From Klebsormidium nitens (taxonomy: Eukaryota > Streptophyta > Klebsormidiophyceae > Klebsormidiales > Klebsormidiaceae), in NCBI GenBank assembly GCA_000708835.1, contig DF236987.1, forward strand, positions 1-64,000: a stretch of 64,000 bases of DNA, read 5' to 3'. This document shows, piece by piece, positions 1 to 15,877 of this stretch. The notes beneath the pieces are model-generated. The model was not told the DNA's origin. It saw nothing but the letters and a program-made list of their open reading frames with translations, and made no database searches. Numbering within the stretch: the first letter of the stretch is position 1; each line of letters starts with the position of its first letter. Made by a program: the position numbers and the translations under genes.

Positions 1-62
1 AACATTCACCCGCTTTCCCCACTTGAGCTTTCTTCTCAATCGACATACCGCGGCTCGTTGGA

Positions 63-105
63 CCCTAAAACCCTAAAACCCTAAAAACCTAAAAACCCTA
101 AAACC
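63..105. promoter_or_regulatory. Telomere-like CCCTAAAA cluster upstream of MetAP2
   Basis: About five imperfect CCCTAAAA units lie some 240-280 bp before the MetAP2 start codon. The unit is the complement of TTTTAGGG-type telomere repeats. Short interstitial copies (telo-boxes, core AAACCCTAA) are known plant promoter elements of translation-related genes, and MetAP2 fits that class. The array is too short and degenerate for a chromosome end, so a promoter element is the better reading. Confidence 0.55.
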
Positions 106-345
106 TCTTAAAACACAAACTTTGGTGATTTGTCCGCCTGTTGTACTGCCCGTTTGCTAGTATATATACTTGCAAGCTAGAAGTCTAAGCTCAAGAGGAA
201 GCTCGCCAGAACTGGAGTCAGTTACTGAGTCACTGAAAGAGCAACAAGAACTGAAAGGTAGAGGCGTCTGAAGAAGCATTGCCAGTGCATCCAAATTGGC
301 AGTCAAGTTGAGTCAGGCGGCAAGTTGTTCGTCTGGCGTGCCACC

Positions 346-4134
<3,789 letters not shown>

Positions 4135-5517
4135 TCGAAATTGTCTGGTTTCGAGCGGGTTTCGGCGTTTGTTTAGAAAGAACCTGATTCTCGCATGCCC
4201 CTTTTTTCTCCAATCCAGGCTAACTGACAGCATGTACTCTTATAAAAAGTTTCAGAGGCGTATTCATCTAAAGCATTAGATATGTATGCGCGAAGGTGGC
4301 CACTTGATTCTGGACAAACAAGGTGGCAACTGATCGGCTACTTCCCTGATCAAAGTGTACTGTCACTTTTTTCCCTCTCTGTGGCGACTTCCAAAGCGCT
4401 AAATGATGTTCATATCCTTACCGCGTCGATCTAATATGAGAGTGGCCAGCTTGGTATCGATCTAGCTATACATTGCTAAGAACGTACTCTAATTACTAAG
4501 CATCACCGTGTTTATACAAGGCCATGCACAAACTAAGTAGGCTCCGACCGAATCTTTCCCAAGTTCGTTGTGCCTGAATCAATCTCAGCCGGCCGGGCCC
4601 GACCCTTCAATCCCAGGCACTAGCTTGACTTAGTGAGTGACCAGCCCGTGCATTAAGTTAGTGTGCCGGAACTAATAAGGGCCAGGCGCTCGACGTCGGA
4701 CTCACATGTGTGCACATATATGCACTGACCGTCATGACCATGGCATGCACGCGCAGCCCAGCTAGTGACTCGAATCTGCTATACAGTATAGTTTATAGTT
4801 ATATTTATACAAATATATGTACCCGGTCCGGTCGCCGTGTAGTAACAAATATATTGTCGGCCAAGTTCGCATGGTCAGATATAAACAACGTCCGATCTGA
4901 CATTAATCATTCGATCATGATCATGATATCGATGCATGTGCAAAGCTCAGGACGTAATGATAACGGGGCCGGATTGTGGCCGCCCGGGCGTAGTCTTAAA
5001 TTGTTGAGGCCGGTGCATGCGTGCGCACACGCTATGGCAGTGGCATTCAATATGGTTTGCCAAAGAATTACATCGATATGTAAGCTGTTGCGCTGCACAC
5101 TCCATTGGTGACGTTGACGGACCGAACGTATATGGCAAGAGTCCCTTCAAAAACTATGCAATTAAGCCCGGCCCCGTGATACTTACCCCGCAATTTAGTA
5201 AAAGTGCGTTCAGTACTTTGGAAGTTGCATGAAATCAGATTAGACGGCGACGCCTCATGATTGGCGCGGCCGCAGCTAGCCGGTCTGAACATGGAATCCG
5301 TGCATAACAAACTCAAATCGACCCCACTCTAAACTTCAACCTCTTCTTCACGTCAATTTGCATCATGATAAAGAGATCCGGCGTTCGTGTAGATTCGTTG
5401 TTTAGGCCCCAGCGACTTGCTTTCCATCGCTTGAGAACATATACTAAAGTTCGCAGCCGCTGCGTGTGCTCTTATAAGCTAGCAGATATCACTTTGAGAC
5501 TTTGACGGTGGCCGTTC
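4135..5517. other. Convergent spacer MetAP2 / RSP4-6, palindrome-rich
   Basis: No supportable gene. About 1.4 kb separates the two stop codons. From about 4690 the DNA is full of short palindromes: CGACGTCG at 4691, CACATGTG at 4703, and the 14-bp palindrome ATCATGATCATGAT at 4914-4927, plus GCATGC and ATATAT words. The open frames seen here are short and have no recognisable protein character. Confidence 0.6.
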
Positions 5518-8500
5518 CTACTCGTCTTCCTCCTCTTCCTCTTCCTCTCCCTCGTCGTCCTCGTCCCCTTCCTCGCCGTCGTCCTCGCCTTCCTCGCCCT
5601 CCTCCCCGGTCGGGCTCTCGGGCACCTCGGGCTCCGGCTTGGGCGGCAGCTCGTTGGACTCAGCCAGGGCGGGCTCACCCTCGGCGGGCTCGTATTCTGT
5701 TTGCACGACGGGGGGCGAGGCCGGGCTGTAGGGTGCGTTCTTCACGCCCCAGCCGATGTAGATGTTGGAGAAGCCGGAAGGGGTGGCGATGGCATAAGCG
5801 CCGGGCCACAGGAGGGACCGGATACACGCCACCTGAAGGACGTAAGGAAAATCAACAAATGAATGCCATCGACTTCGCATCAAGCTTCGAGTGAGCAGCC
5901 CTGCAAAGGGAATTCCATTAGTCCTTCGAAATCGCTCTCGACAGTTTCCTTGAGAAGCATCGTCGATCTTCACGGTTCCCACGCATCACGTCCCTAGTCG
6001 AGACGCTGCGGCTGACCTTGTGCTTGAGCCCGGGTATGTCCGAGCTGAGCGCGGCCGCCCAGGGCTTCCCCCCGGCCGGCAGCTCCGCGTCGTTGTCCAG
6101 CGTGGTGAGCGGCGCGGGCCCCTCCTCCGCCTCCTCCTCGCTCGGCTGCCGCTCCTCCTCCTCGCCCTCCTCCGCGTCCTCCGCCGGCGGGGCCACCCAC
6201 ACCGCGCACCGCCCCTGCCAACACACACAGCACCGTCAGACTCGTCAGAGTTCAGCCGTGATGGTCGGCCTGTAAATGTCCGATTGAGGCATTCTGAACT
6301 GATCGCCAATGGCCGGTGTGAACAAGTGGCACCACATTTTGGTGGTTCTCTCTCGTCTTGGACGCCTTTGTTTCATACTTGCCATTCTGAAAGCGCAAGC
6401 GCTTCCGTTGCTGCAGAGTAACCTGACAAGGCGGCCTCTCTTAATCGTGGAAACCGTTGCATTAGATTCGCTTGTAATGCCGTTTTGCTGCATGTATTGT
6501 GAGGCTGGAGACGGTGTGAGGCTGGAGACGGCAGTCCAATGAAACGGTCTTAAGGCGTTATACCTGCCTTGAGTTTTTGCGTTCGGGTTTCCCATGTCTT
6601 GGCGACGTTTTCTGCTGCATGGCCGTCACGTCTGCACGGGTTGTTTTGAGCCCGCTGCCAGGCGGCTGCCCTGCCGGCCAGCGGTGTTGCGGGTGCGCAC
6701 CTGTTTCTTGATGTGTGGCGTCCTGTGCGCCCAGGCCTCGAGCGCTGCCGCGTCGGCCGCGGCGGGCGCCACGAACTCGTCGTTCTTCTCGAGGCCGGCG
6801 TCCTCCTCGCCGACCGTGAAGTAGCCCGCGGGGCACACCACCGTGCTGCCCGCAATGCGCGCCAGCTGCGCGCGCAAAAAGTGGGCCTCCACGCCGGGGA
6901 AAGGCGGGTACGCGGACACCTCCGCCTAGGGAGACACGAGCAGGAGGAACGGGTGAGATAGAGAATGGAGGACGGACTCTAGTAGGCAGAGCTGATGGTC
7001 AGCGAAGGATTCCTTCCTATGGCAGCTTTCAAACGGTCTTCTGGTAGAGGAAAGCCTTCCGCAGGATATCGGCAATTGATACCACTACAAACGACAGCCG
7101 CTTAGCCACTTCGCTTCACTTCACTGCCAGTGCAGCCAGTGCTTCTGGCACGGTACGAAAGAACCGTGCGTCGTACTATCGAAGTGACACTCCAAGCATG
7201 CACTCAAGCGCCGCTCCAGCGTAGACAGCGTAGAGCGGCCCTGACCTGAAGGTTGCCCGTGAGGAACTTTTTAATGCTGCGGGCCGTCTTGACCTGCAGC
7301 GGCGTCACGTCCGGCAACCGCGTCAGCGGGCCCCCCAGCCGCGTGGTGACCCAGTAGACGCACGCGTTGGCCCCGCTGCGCTCCTCCGGCGGCACGCCGT
7401 CCTGGGGGCGGCCCCACATTACAGCAGCCTCCGCGGCCACAGCCTCCTCCGATTTCTGCACGGGCAGAGACCGGGGGGTGAGAGAGGTGAGAGGGCAGCC
7501 GTCAGGGGTTGCGCAGGATGCCAAAGTGCCTAAAATCGTTCGTAAGTCGATTCAAAATGCTGTTGGAATTGACGTTGGTACATCCGAGGCCTCCACACTC
7601 TGACTGCGCTGTCCTGTGCTGTTCTCACTGTTACAACAGGCTCATCTCAGCATACTGGCCGGACCTTTTCTTCATCAGCACTTCTTCCAATCAAAACATA
7701 AGATCGGCCTAGTGAGGAGACTTCGAAGTCTCGTGCTCATCCTCACTGTACTTCGAAGCAGCACTACGAGACCCCGAACAATCTATTTCGGGAAATGGGG
7801 TTATATTTCTGGTACTGTTGTGCTAGTGTACCAATGCAGTTTTGCAGACTCGTGCCTCAACAAGCTCGCCATTGAAACACAGAGTAGTTCTGCTGCTACT
7901 CTCCATCAAGCAGTGCCTTCTGAGAAGGAAGGAGTCCCCGGCCGTGTGCGCACCTCTTCCTCCTCGCCCTTGGGCGTGCTCTCAAAGACGTAGTAGTTGG
8001 CGGTGGTCCCGAAAAGCTTGCCAAAGAAGCGCACGCTGGCGCAGTTCTTGGCCGGGTCCTGCCCCAGCTTGTGCAGTGCCAGCGCCACGCGGTGCATCTC
8101 GCCTGCGCCCAGCCCCACCCCGCATGCTGCGTACAGGCTGGCGTCCAGCAGCACGTCCTCCGCGTCATACTCGTTCAGCGGCTCAGCCTCCTCCGCCTCG
8201 CCCGTCTCAGCGTTAATGGCCGGCTCGGGAGTGCTGCAACCAGGACAGATTTGTAGCTGCTCAGTGCCGGTCTCATACCCAACTTGCCGCACCACAAGGG
8301 TCCAGTCCCTAGCTCAGAGATCGTGTGCCCCAGTCGTAGGTGGTATACTGCAGTCTGGCAAGACATGACTCAGAGGAGAGGAGATGGGACTTGCAGAGCT
8401 GGCGAAAACTTGACATGACAGTTCGAGTTCTAAATCCGTGGGCTGGAGAGCCAAGCTGGTCAATTTGGCGGCCCCAGTGGCTTGCGCTCGTTTGTATACG

Positions 8501-9474
8501 AGCTTAGCCCACTTGATTGAGATCCTTGAGGATGGACGCGCTGCTCCCAGGCACATTTGCGGGCAGTGCGAGGGGCCAGCAGGGAGCAGCCTACCTGTAG
8601 AGCTGCAGGGTAGCCGTGGCCGCTGCGATTGAGGTCGCATCGGGGCTGCTTTTCTTGGGTGCAGTCTCCTTGATTGAAGGCGGTGCCGTCTTCTTAACCA
8701 GCAGGCTGGTCTCCAGAATGTCTACCGCGTTGGCGGGCCGCTCCTCCAGGATCTGCAAGAATCCATATAGCTTAGGAACATGCGTAGCTGCACACCAGGA
8801 TGAAGCATGAGGACCACTCGGGTGGGGCTTAGACCTGACCCACAATTGTAGGGCCCCGCTTGTAATGCTGAATTGGTGAAGGTAAACCATATCTAGTGCA
8901 GGGCTTGAGGAACCATGTTCGACCTACTCACATTGTCAAAGGCCAGTGAGCCAGCGCCTAATGTTAGTTTCACCTGCTTTCCAGAAAGCCAGACATGCAT
9001 TCCTAATCCTAGCCAATCAGGTGCTCTAGCTAAATGACCCTTTGCGACTCTTGCTCAGCAACGTGCATTTTATAGGACTTAAACCTATTGTGCGACTGGT
9101 GACAACGTTCTCTGCAGCTAAACCATGGCTGGATAACTTGTGGCCTTGCAGAGCCCCTCCAAAGCAAGCTCCAGCCTTGAGCACTCAGCTCACAGGAGTC
9201 ACAGGAAGCCTAAGCTATGATGTACTGTGGTTCGGTAACTTGTCACACCCTCATGGACATCAAATGATTTGACGTTTGGAGCTCAGTTAGATAGTCAGAC
9301 TCTGATTGCCCATGATCCGAGAACGTGCAGGCTTCTGCCACTTGCGCTCTGCAATGTTTGACTCACCCTGTGCACCACGGAGGTGAGGTGGTCGAACACG
9401 CTGGAGCCCGCTGTGCTGCTGCTTTTCTGCAGGAACGCCACTGCCTCGTCCACGCTGCCTGCAGCGGGAGCCAT
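5518..9474 (-). CDS. RSP4/6: Radial spoke head protein 4/6 (seven exons, 497 aa)
   Basis: Component of the radial spoke head of motile 9+2 cilia, which transmits signals from the central pair to dynein arms. Exons in transcript order: 9474-9367, 8752-8595, 8233-7954, 7455-7246, 6925-6701, 6214-6017, 5832-5518; phases close to 498 codons. Family signatures include SVRFFGKLFGTTANYYVFE, CVYWVTTRLGGPLTRLPDV, ARSIKKFLTG, FPGVEAHFLRAQLARI, YFTVGEEDAGLEKNDEF and NIYIGWGVKNAPYSP. The C-terminus is a long Glu/Asp tail, typical of RSP4, RSP6 and RSPH4A. Length is slightly above the Chlamydomonas proteins. I chose the start at ATG 9474 because the MAPAAGSVDEAV segment is the only Met in frame before the first donor. 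The gene is head-to-head with an RSPH14-like gene. It cannot be assigned to RSP4 rather than RSP6; a single ancestral gene is likely. Confidence 0.94.
6496..6532. repeat. Short direct repeat in RSP4/6 intron
   Basis: GTGAGGCTGGAGACGG occurs twice back to back in the intron between exons 5 and 6. A local duplication with no evident function. Confidence 0.6.
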
Positions 9475-10631
9475 GCTTGGGGCGACCAGGGCAGCTGTGG
9501 CCCCTGTCAACGGAAGCAGTCACTTTACGAGCTAAAGAGAGCACGAGCGAAGGGAAAGCTGCCCACTTAGTGCTGCGCCCTCCACAGTCTTCCTGACGAT
9601 TCAAATGTCGCACGTCGACAATGTGCAAACTGCATCAGTGGGAAGGAGAGCAAGATCGTCATTTGAGATCTTTGTGATGAACATGGTAAAAGGACACCAA
9701 GGACTATGCCTCAACCTGCTGCGGCCTTTCCCTGCAGGCAAGCTAGCAACAATAGCACGATGACAAACACTGGATACAACAGTAGGTCAGAAGGTACTGG
9801 TACCTGGGTAGAGTCTTTGATTGCTGGGGAGAGCTCAGAGAAGCACAGTACATTTTCAAGTACCTACTTGGTACAGTACGCGTTCAGAAGATAACGGTTC
9901 CTCGGAGATGATTTGGGTTTCAATAGAAATTCCGCCTTAAACAAGCGCTGTCGCCGTAGAGGACTCTCTCCGCGCGCGAGCAGTTTTGCTGGTCATGTGC
10001 AAGGGCAGAATCAACAAATGAATGGGAATACGCCGGAAGTACACGTCCTGAACTTGAGCATGGCGGAACTTGGCAGAACCGTGCATCTGGCATTGAGTCG
10101 ACTGAATTGATCTCCAGTTCCTCAAAAGCCGGGTTCGCCACAGATATTCCCGCCCCATGCATAGAACATGGGCTGATTTCATATGCAGCGACAACCATTG
10201 CACCAGGCTGCATCTCGATGAATAAGCCGGCCGACCATTGGCAGATGTTGACCAACGTGTCTGATTACACGTTCATAACGTAATTCGCTGGTTGATTAGC
10301 ATTTTTCCAGCAAGCTCCTGCTTGCCTGGTTTGATGCAACAAGCAGAACGATTGCAACACAGCATTGCCACTTTTCAGCCTTCACGATTGTTTCTATACA
10401 AGCCCGCAACTGTTTTGGGAACGCTCTTTTTCGAAACTTGGACAATAACGTAGATCACAGTCGCAGATCTGTCAATCCTATGTTCTGAACACTGTGGGCA
10501 TGAACTAGAGTCTTGCAGTCGTGCTCCTAAGTTGTCTGGAGAATGCTTCCAAGGTGCCGCCTGGAAGCGAAATCAGTGTGTCCAGTACAGCATTGCCCCC
10601 ATCGGCACTGCAGAGCCGCCTGCGTGCGGTG
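9475..10631. promoter_or_regulatory. Divergent intergenic region between two radial-spoke genes
   Basis: Interval of 1157 bp between the start codons of RSP4/6 (minus) and the RSPH14-like gene (plus). It must hold both promoters and 5' UTRs. I saw no convincing coding exon in it. The shared interval would allow joint control of two proteins of one ciliary complex; that part is inference. Confidence 0.55.
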
Positions 10632-13600
10632 ATGGGGTCCAGCCTGGCAGTGGCGGGGGGCCCTGCAGCGGGGCCCCACGAGGCCCACAAGCTGCACATC
10701 CTGGCACACACAGCACGGCCGCTGCCCAGCCCGCACAGCCCCACCAGAGTGACCAGGGCCTTTGGCAAGCTCAACTTCCACAAGATCGTGAGAACGCTCG
10801 TCAAACCGTGGGCCATGTTGCATGTTGCAGACCAGAGTGCATAAACATCTCACAATGATGCTGCTCAAGATCTGGCCCTTGCCCTCCACGAACCGGCAGC
10901 TGGAGATCTCACGTAATCTGGTGCTTCCATTGCAATGCAAACCGTTGACTATACATGAGAAGACTCACTCAGACGTCTGGAGTTGGGTTTTTGCCTGCCT
11001 GCTTTCTCTGCCTCACCTCCTCATCAGGTTCGAAGGCTTCCTCACTCAGCCGGGGCCGTGCCCCGCCTTCATGGGCCTTTGCCACCTCCTGTATCTTTCA
11101 TCTAGAGTTGCACGTTTTCAAAATTGAGTTTTGTTCCCCCTCTGCCCGCAGGCCGAGCTGCTGCACAGCAGCGACCTGGCGGTGCGCCAGAAGGCCACCA
11201 AGGCTGCTAGCGAGCTGCTGGCCACTGCGGAGAGCAGGGCCGAGTGCCTCGCCATTCCAGGTGCGCATGCGGCCAGGCCCTTGCCGTCAGGATTATGCCT
11301 GCTTGTTGCTTTCGTGTTCTGCCGCCGTCAATCAGTGGGACTAGCATCCTAGCAATGAGCTCACAACAACTTCGTACCCGGTCAGCTACTTGCAACTTCG
11401 TCAACGTCTTCTACCACATATCTGAATTGAAAGTGTAAACGGCTACTTCCGGCCTGCCGCATCGTACTGGCTCACTAACTCACAGAGGCACTGGGCTCCA
11501 GCCGTTTTTTTGACTGAACAAGGTAAGAATTGCATTGCAGGCGTGACGGGCACGCTGGCGGGTGCGCTGGTGGATGGTGACCTGGTGGTGCGGCAGCAGG
11601 CGGCGCAGTGCATGGTGCACATTGCGGGCAGCCAGAAGGGCTGCGCCGACCTGTGCGACAATGGGGTTGTGCTCAAGCTGGTGGCCATGGTGAGGCCACG
11701 CACCACACTGCAAACGTCCCTTGATTCGTGTGATACAAGATGGTGGAGGAGGCACATAGTTGACAGGACCACCTCGGACTCGACTTTGAGAAAGTACACA
11801 GCCGGCCAGAGTGAGCCAGCTGCAAGTAGTAAAACATGAAAGGAGCAAAGACCTCGTGCCAACTTAGACGGCTAGAAGAATCGAGGGACATCAAAAGCCT
11901 CTACGCGCAACGGCTCATCTTGACGAACTTGCCGGTGCGATCCCTCCTCTGTAAAGTCCTTGCTTGTACTGATGTGTGAAGAGCCCTTTCCTTGTCTGCA
12001 GTTGACGGATGATGACGGGAAGATTCGAACAACTGCTTTTGAAGCGCTAGCAGCGGCTTCCAGCCAACCGAGAGGTAGGCGACCGTTGATACAGACTATA
12101 AACTGGGGTCAAATGTCTCGAATGGAGGTTTCGAAGGTCATGGGCATTGTACATGGTCGCTTCTCTGGTCATTTGTGCACCTCGAACCCCGATCCCGTTC
12201 TCGAAGAGTATTCCGCGCCCAAAATTGTTTGTTGAAAGACGAACTACGCTTCTTGTCTCGCCTCACCGAACCTCGTCCCTCGCGTGCAGTGCGTGAGATC
12301 CTGATCGGCGGTGGCTGGCTGGTGGGCTTGCTGGTGCAGCGCGCGGGCGTGGAGAGCGGGGAGCGGGCTCGGCATGCGGTCGAGATCCTGGTGCAGTGCG
12401 CGCAACACGCAACGCAGGGGGACGCGGCGCGGGAGCAGACTCTGGCGGCCAAGGGCGTGCCGGTGGCGGTCAAACTGCTGGGCAGCCCCGATGCGGCGCT
12501 CAGGGAGACGGCGGCACGGCTAGTTGCGCAGCTTGGGTGAGAGCCCCTAGCGGGCTTAATTTAATGCTGAACGGTCGAGAACGGGTCCGAGCCCGCATCG
12601 GCGCAACTGCTATCCATTTGTAAGAGAGCGGTCACACAGTGATGCGCACCACGTCCTTTCGATGGAGGCGCTAAGAGGCGCAAATGTAAGGGCTTGTTTC
12701 TTGCATCATGATGGCCGGACTATCTTTAAAACAAGGTTGCATGCGGACGGCAAAACGAATGACTCTCAAACGAGCAATAGCGCATGAGTCGAGGCTTTTC
12801 GTTCCTACTTGAAAGTATGATCGGATTAGTGTCGTTCCTCGCAACGTCAAGCTTCAAGATCCGAGTTCCGGCCCCATTTACGGAAGCAATGAAGCCGCTT
12901 AACGTCTTCCCAAAGCATGGTCAATCTTTTTTCAAGATATCCGTTTACGTCTCCTTCTCAGCAGACGAGCTGCCTTAATTTTCTTTGAGCTGTCCGCTTG
13001 TTGACAACTTTCCCTCATGCTCACGCCGCCGGCTGGCCCCCGCAGTGTGTCGGAGGGCGGCAAGGCGGCATGTGTGGCAGGAGGGGCGATGCCGCCTCTG
13101 GTGGTGGCGCTGCAGGACAGCAGCGTCAGGATGCGCACCGCGGCCGCGAGCGCGCTCATGAGGTGAGGCACGTCGAGCAGCATGGGACTACGTCCGGCCC
13201 GAACACGCTCCTGAGGAACCCCGCCCGCCAATTATCATGGGCCAGGGCAACTGCAAGAGAAGGAAATTAGAATAGCGTTGTCCTGGTCCTCTCCGTGAGC
13301 GAGAAGCGGGCAAGTGCCGCCGTCGGGTAACGAATCAAGGTTGAGTTTCTTCTCGACCCAAGACAACGTTCAAGTTTCCAGAGATTCAGCTCGTGAACAA
13401 GATTGCTCCCACCGCCTCTGTCCTCGTGTTCACTCATGCATCTAGGAAAACCTGTACTAAAACTACATCACGTCTGTTACCTGATTGGTTCGACTTACGA
13501 ACCGTCGGCCGCTCGGCGCAAAGCCCCTCTCATAGCACTGACGCGTGCTGTGTTTTGCGTGCCCAGCCTGACGGTTCCCTTGGTGGGCAAGGAGGCCTTC

Positions 13601-14284
13601 GTGGCGGCGGGCGGCCTGGCGCACCTGCCGCCGCTGCTGGACGACAAACAAGGCACGCTCTGCCTGCACACCCTGCAGGTCAGCCACGCCCCGGACTCCC
13701 AGAGAACTCAGGGAAACGCGATACACGGAGCGACTCGAGCGCCCGTCTACAGATAATGGGGCCCGGATCAATCTGGAAATCTAGGACTGTCCTGTAAGCA
13801 AGATGAAACCCTGCGAAAAAGTTTGTCACGTAAACGTCAGAGCGTTGAAGTAAACGTGCTTATAATCTCTCGTCCCGAGCAAACCTAAAACGGTCAAGAA
13901 TTTGGTATCAAAAGCCAAAGTTCGCCATCCTCGCACGTTCACTTTTACCATAAAAGGAAGGACATCCTGAGGCTTTTAAAGGACAATGTCAAGCCGCCAG
14001 ACCGAAGTGGTTCGTAGCAGGGAAAACTTTTGGTCAAGGCTTTTTGGGTACATGGAGAAGCAAGTTCAAGCGCCTCACAGGTGATCTTTGTGTCCCCTCA
14101 CTTCTCCCTTTCTGTGTGCTGTGTGCAGCTGATCGCGAACCTGGCGGAGCTGCCGGCCGCCCGCGCGGGGCTGCGCGGCGCGCTGCCGGTGCTGGAGCGC
14201 ATCGCCGCGGGCAGCGGGAGCGGCATCCACAAACGGTTTGCAGCGCAGGCCGTGCAGCAGGTCACCTTCCAGCACGCAGGCTAG
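10632..14284 (+). CDS. RSPH14: RSPH14-like armadillo-repeat radial spoke protein (eight exons, 372 aa)
   Basis: Exons: 10632-10787, 11152-11260, 11541-11689, 12002-12074, 12290-12536, 13046-13162, 13567-13678, 14129-14284; phases close to 373 codons. The protein is a series of armadillo/HEAT-type helical repeats. Segments match the order of the RSPH14 (RTDR1)/RSP8-RSP14 family: RAFGKLNFHKI before the first repeat, ELLHSSDLAVRQKATKAA, then VSEGGKAACVAGGAMPPLVV with SALMSLTVPLVGKEAF, and a last repeat IANLAELPAARAGLRGALP. Length is close to human RSPH14. RSPH14 is a spoke component of motile cilia. The start at ATG 10632 is the first true ATG in the frame; the N-terminal 40 residues are Ala/Gly/Pro-rich and poorly conserved. 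Alternative: another axonemal ARM protein such as RSP8; a non-ciliary role is less likely given the divergent RSP4/6 neighbour. Confidence 0.82.
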
Positions 14285-15877
14285 CCCAGCCGCACCGCGC
14301 GCGCATCGCTCGCTGTTAACGACGTTGGCAGATTGTGGGTACGTAGATCAGATTTAAGGAACAGCTCTTAGCACAGGTGGAGGAAAAATGCGGGTCCGTT
14401 TTGTAGCAGCTCGTCGTACCACTGTACATAAACCGTCATCGGCAACCAAGTGTATTGGAGTCCGCTAGATGCAATTGGAATACTGCAAGTTAGGTTGTTT
14501 TAGGGACTGTAAGCTTGTTGATCCTAAAGAGAGACTCGGACTTTCGGATGCTCGATTGAACTAATGGAGGCGTTGCAGCGTCGTCATTAGGAACATGTGC
14601 AGCGGCCTTCGCACAGCATGAAATGCCTGAAGTTATCAAATGACTGAAAGTCATCTTTCGGACTACGGACAGGATATCTCAGTGACCCTGCTACGTGCAC
14701 ACCACTGCTGTATAGCTGGCCAGGCAACATTGTATAACTCCAGAATCTGTCAACGAGTGCAGTGATAAACGAATGCGGGTTAGTGGAATATTTCCGATCA
14801 ACTGCCTCAATACTTACATAATAACATGGACGGTTGCGCTAGCCCCGCCTGGCCCTGTGGGCGTGCTTGTATAGAGAGTCCGATCTCAATGCGACCGACG
14901 GTTAGTGAGTCACTCCGGATGAATCCGATGCACTTGATGATGCAGGCGCCCAGCTCAGCTAGGGGCGATCCATATGCCGTCATGCATTGTATATCCTATC
15001 AACCGTGGGATTACCGTCGGCCGGCGGGCCGCGGGCCCCGGGCCGACCACCTTATAGTCACGATCACTAGGATATGCTTAAACGCGTATATACGGCGTAT
15101 CCTCTTGATTCTTTCAAACGACTAAGCTATCGCATCATGCATGCATTGCACCTCCCGCGGTCCATAATCAGGCCCGCGGCCGGGCAAACCCTGTCCTTTT
15201 TTACCACTTCTAGCTTATAAGGTCCGGAATTGGTGTACGTACATATAGATACAATCAAAACCTTGGCGATGGGCTTGAAAAACGGGCGCGGCCGCCCGAG
15301 TTACCGCTCGAAGTGAGCCCTTATGCATACGCATATATGGTTGGATTACTTCAGGCTCGCGAACTAGCAAGCGCTGTGTTGCTCATGATCGCAGTTGATT
15401 TGTACGGTAATCAAGCACCTTATAAACTCACTTTTTGGTGCGACCCAGTACCGCGGCCCAGTATGGTACCAGTATGTGACAGTTGTTCGAGTCGGAGTGG
15501 CGGGGAATGGGATATGCATGCTTGTGGATCCACACTTGGATTTTACAATTCCGACCAGTCCAGCCTCGCATGGATCGGATCACAACAAGCAGGTTGCCGC
15601 AGAAGTGCCGTCTGAGATTGCAAGACACAATTTGTCGCCAAATTGCCAGTGCATCGGGTTGGTTACCACAAGCGTCCATTGTCAATGGGACGCTTAACAC
15701 GGTTGAATTCAACCAGGTGTGACGCAATGGTTGGGGAGATCAAGGAGTCTGGTCAATCTGCATGCGCGTGCTTTGATCATGGCCACAGCTCAGCTCGCTA
15801 ACTACACCTCTTTTGACAATGTTCCGCATTGCGAAAAGAAGACCTGCCCAAGCCCCGTGGCACGTCGAGGTGCTGCG
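14285..15877. other. Convergent spacer RSPH14 / DUF6816 gene, palindrome-rich
   Basis: No gene supported in about 1.6 kb between stop codons. From about 14820 to 15720 the DNA is dense in palindromic words: a GGCC/CCGCGG/GGGCCC cluster near 15018-15047, ATGCATGCAT near 15130, CCGCGG and GGTACC near 15450. The first 500 bp after the RSPH14 stop probably include its 3' UTR. Confidence 0.6.

Noticed and set aside
1-120. Chromosome end
   Set aside because: The telomere-like units are few, degenerate and sit in a promoter, with unique sequence on both sides.
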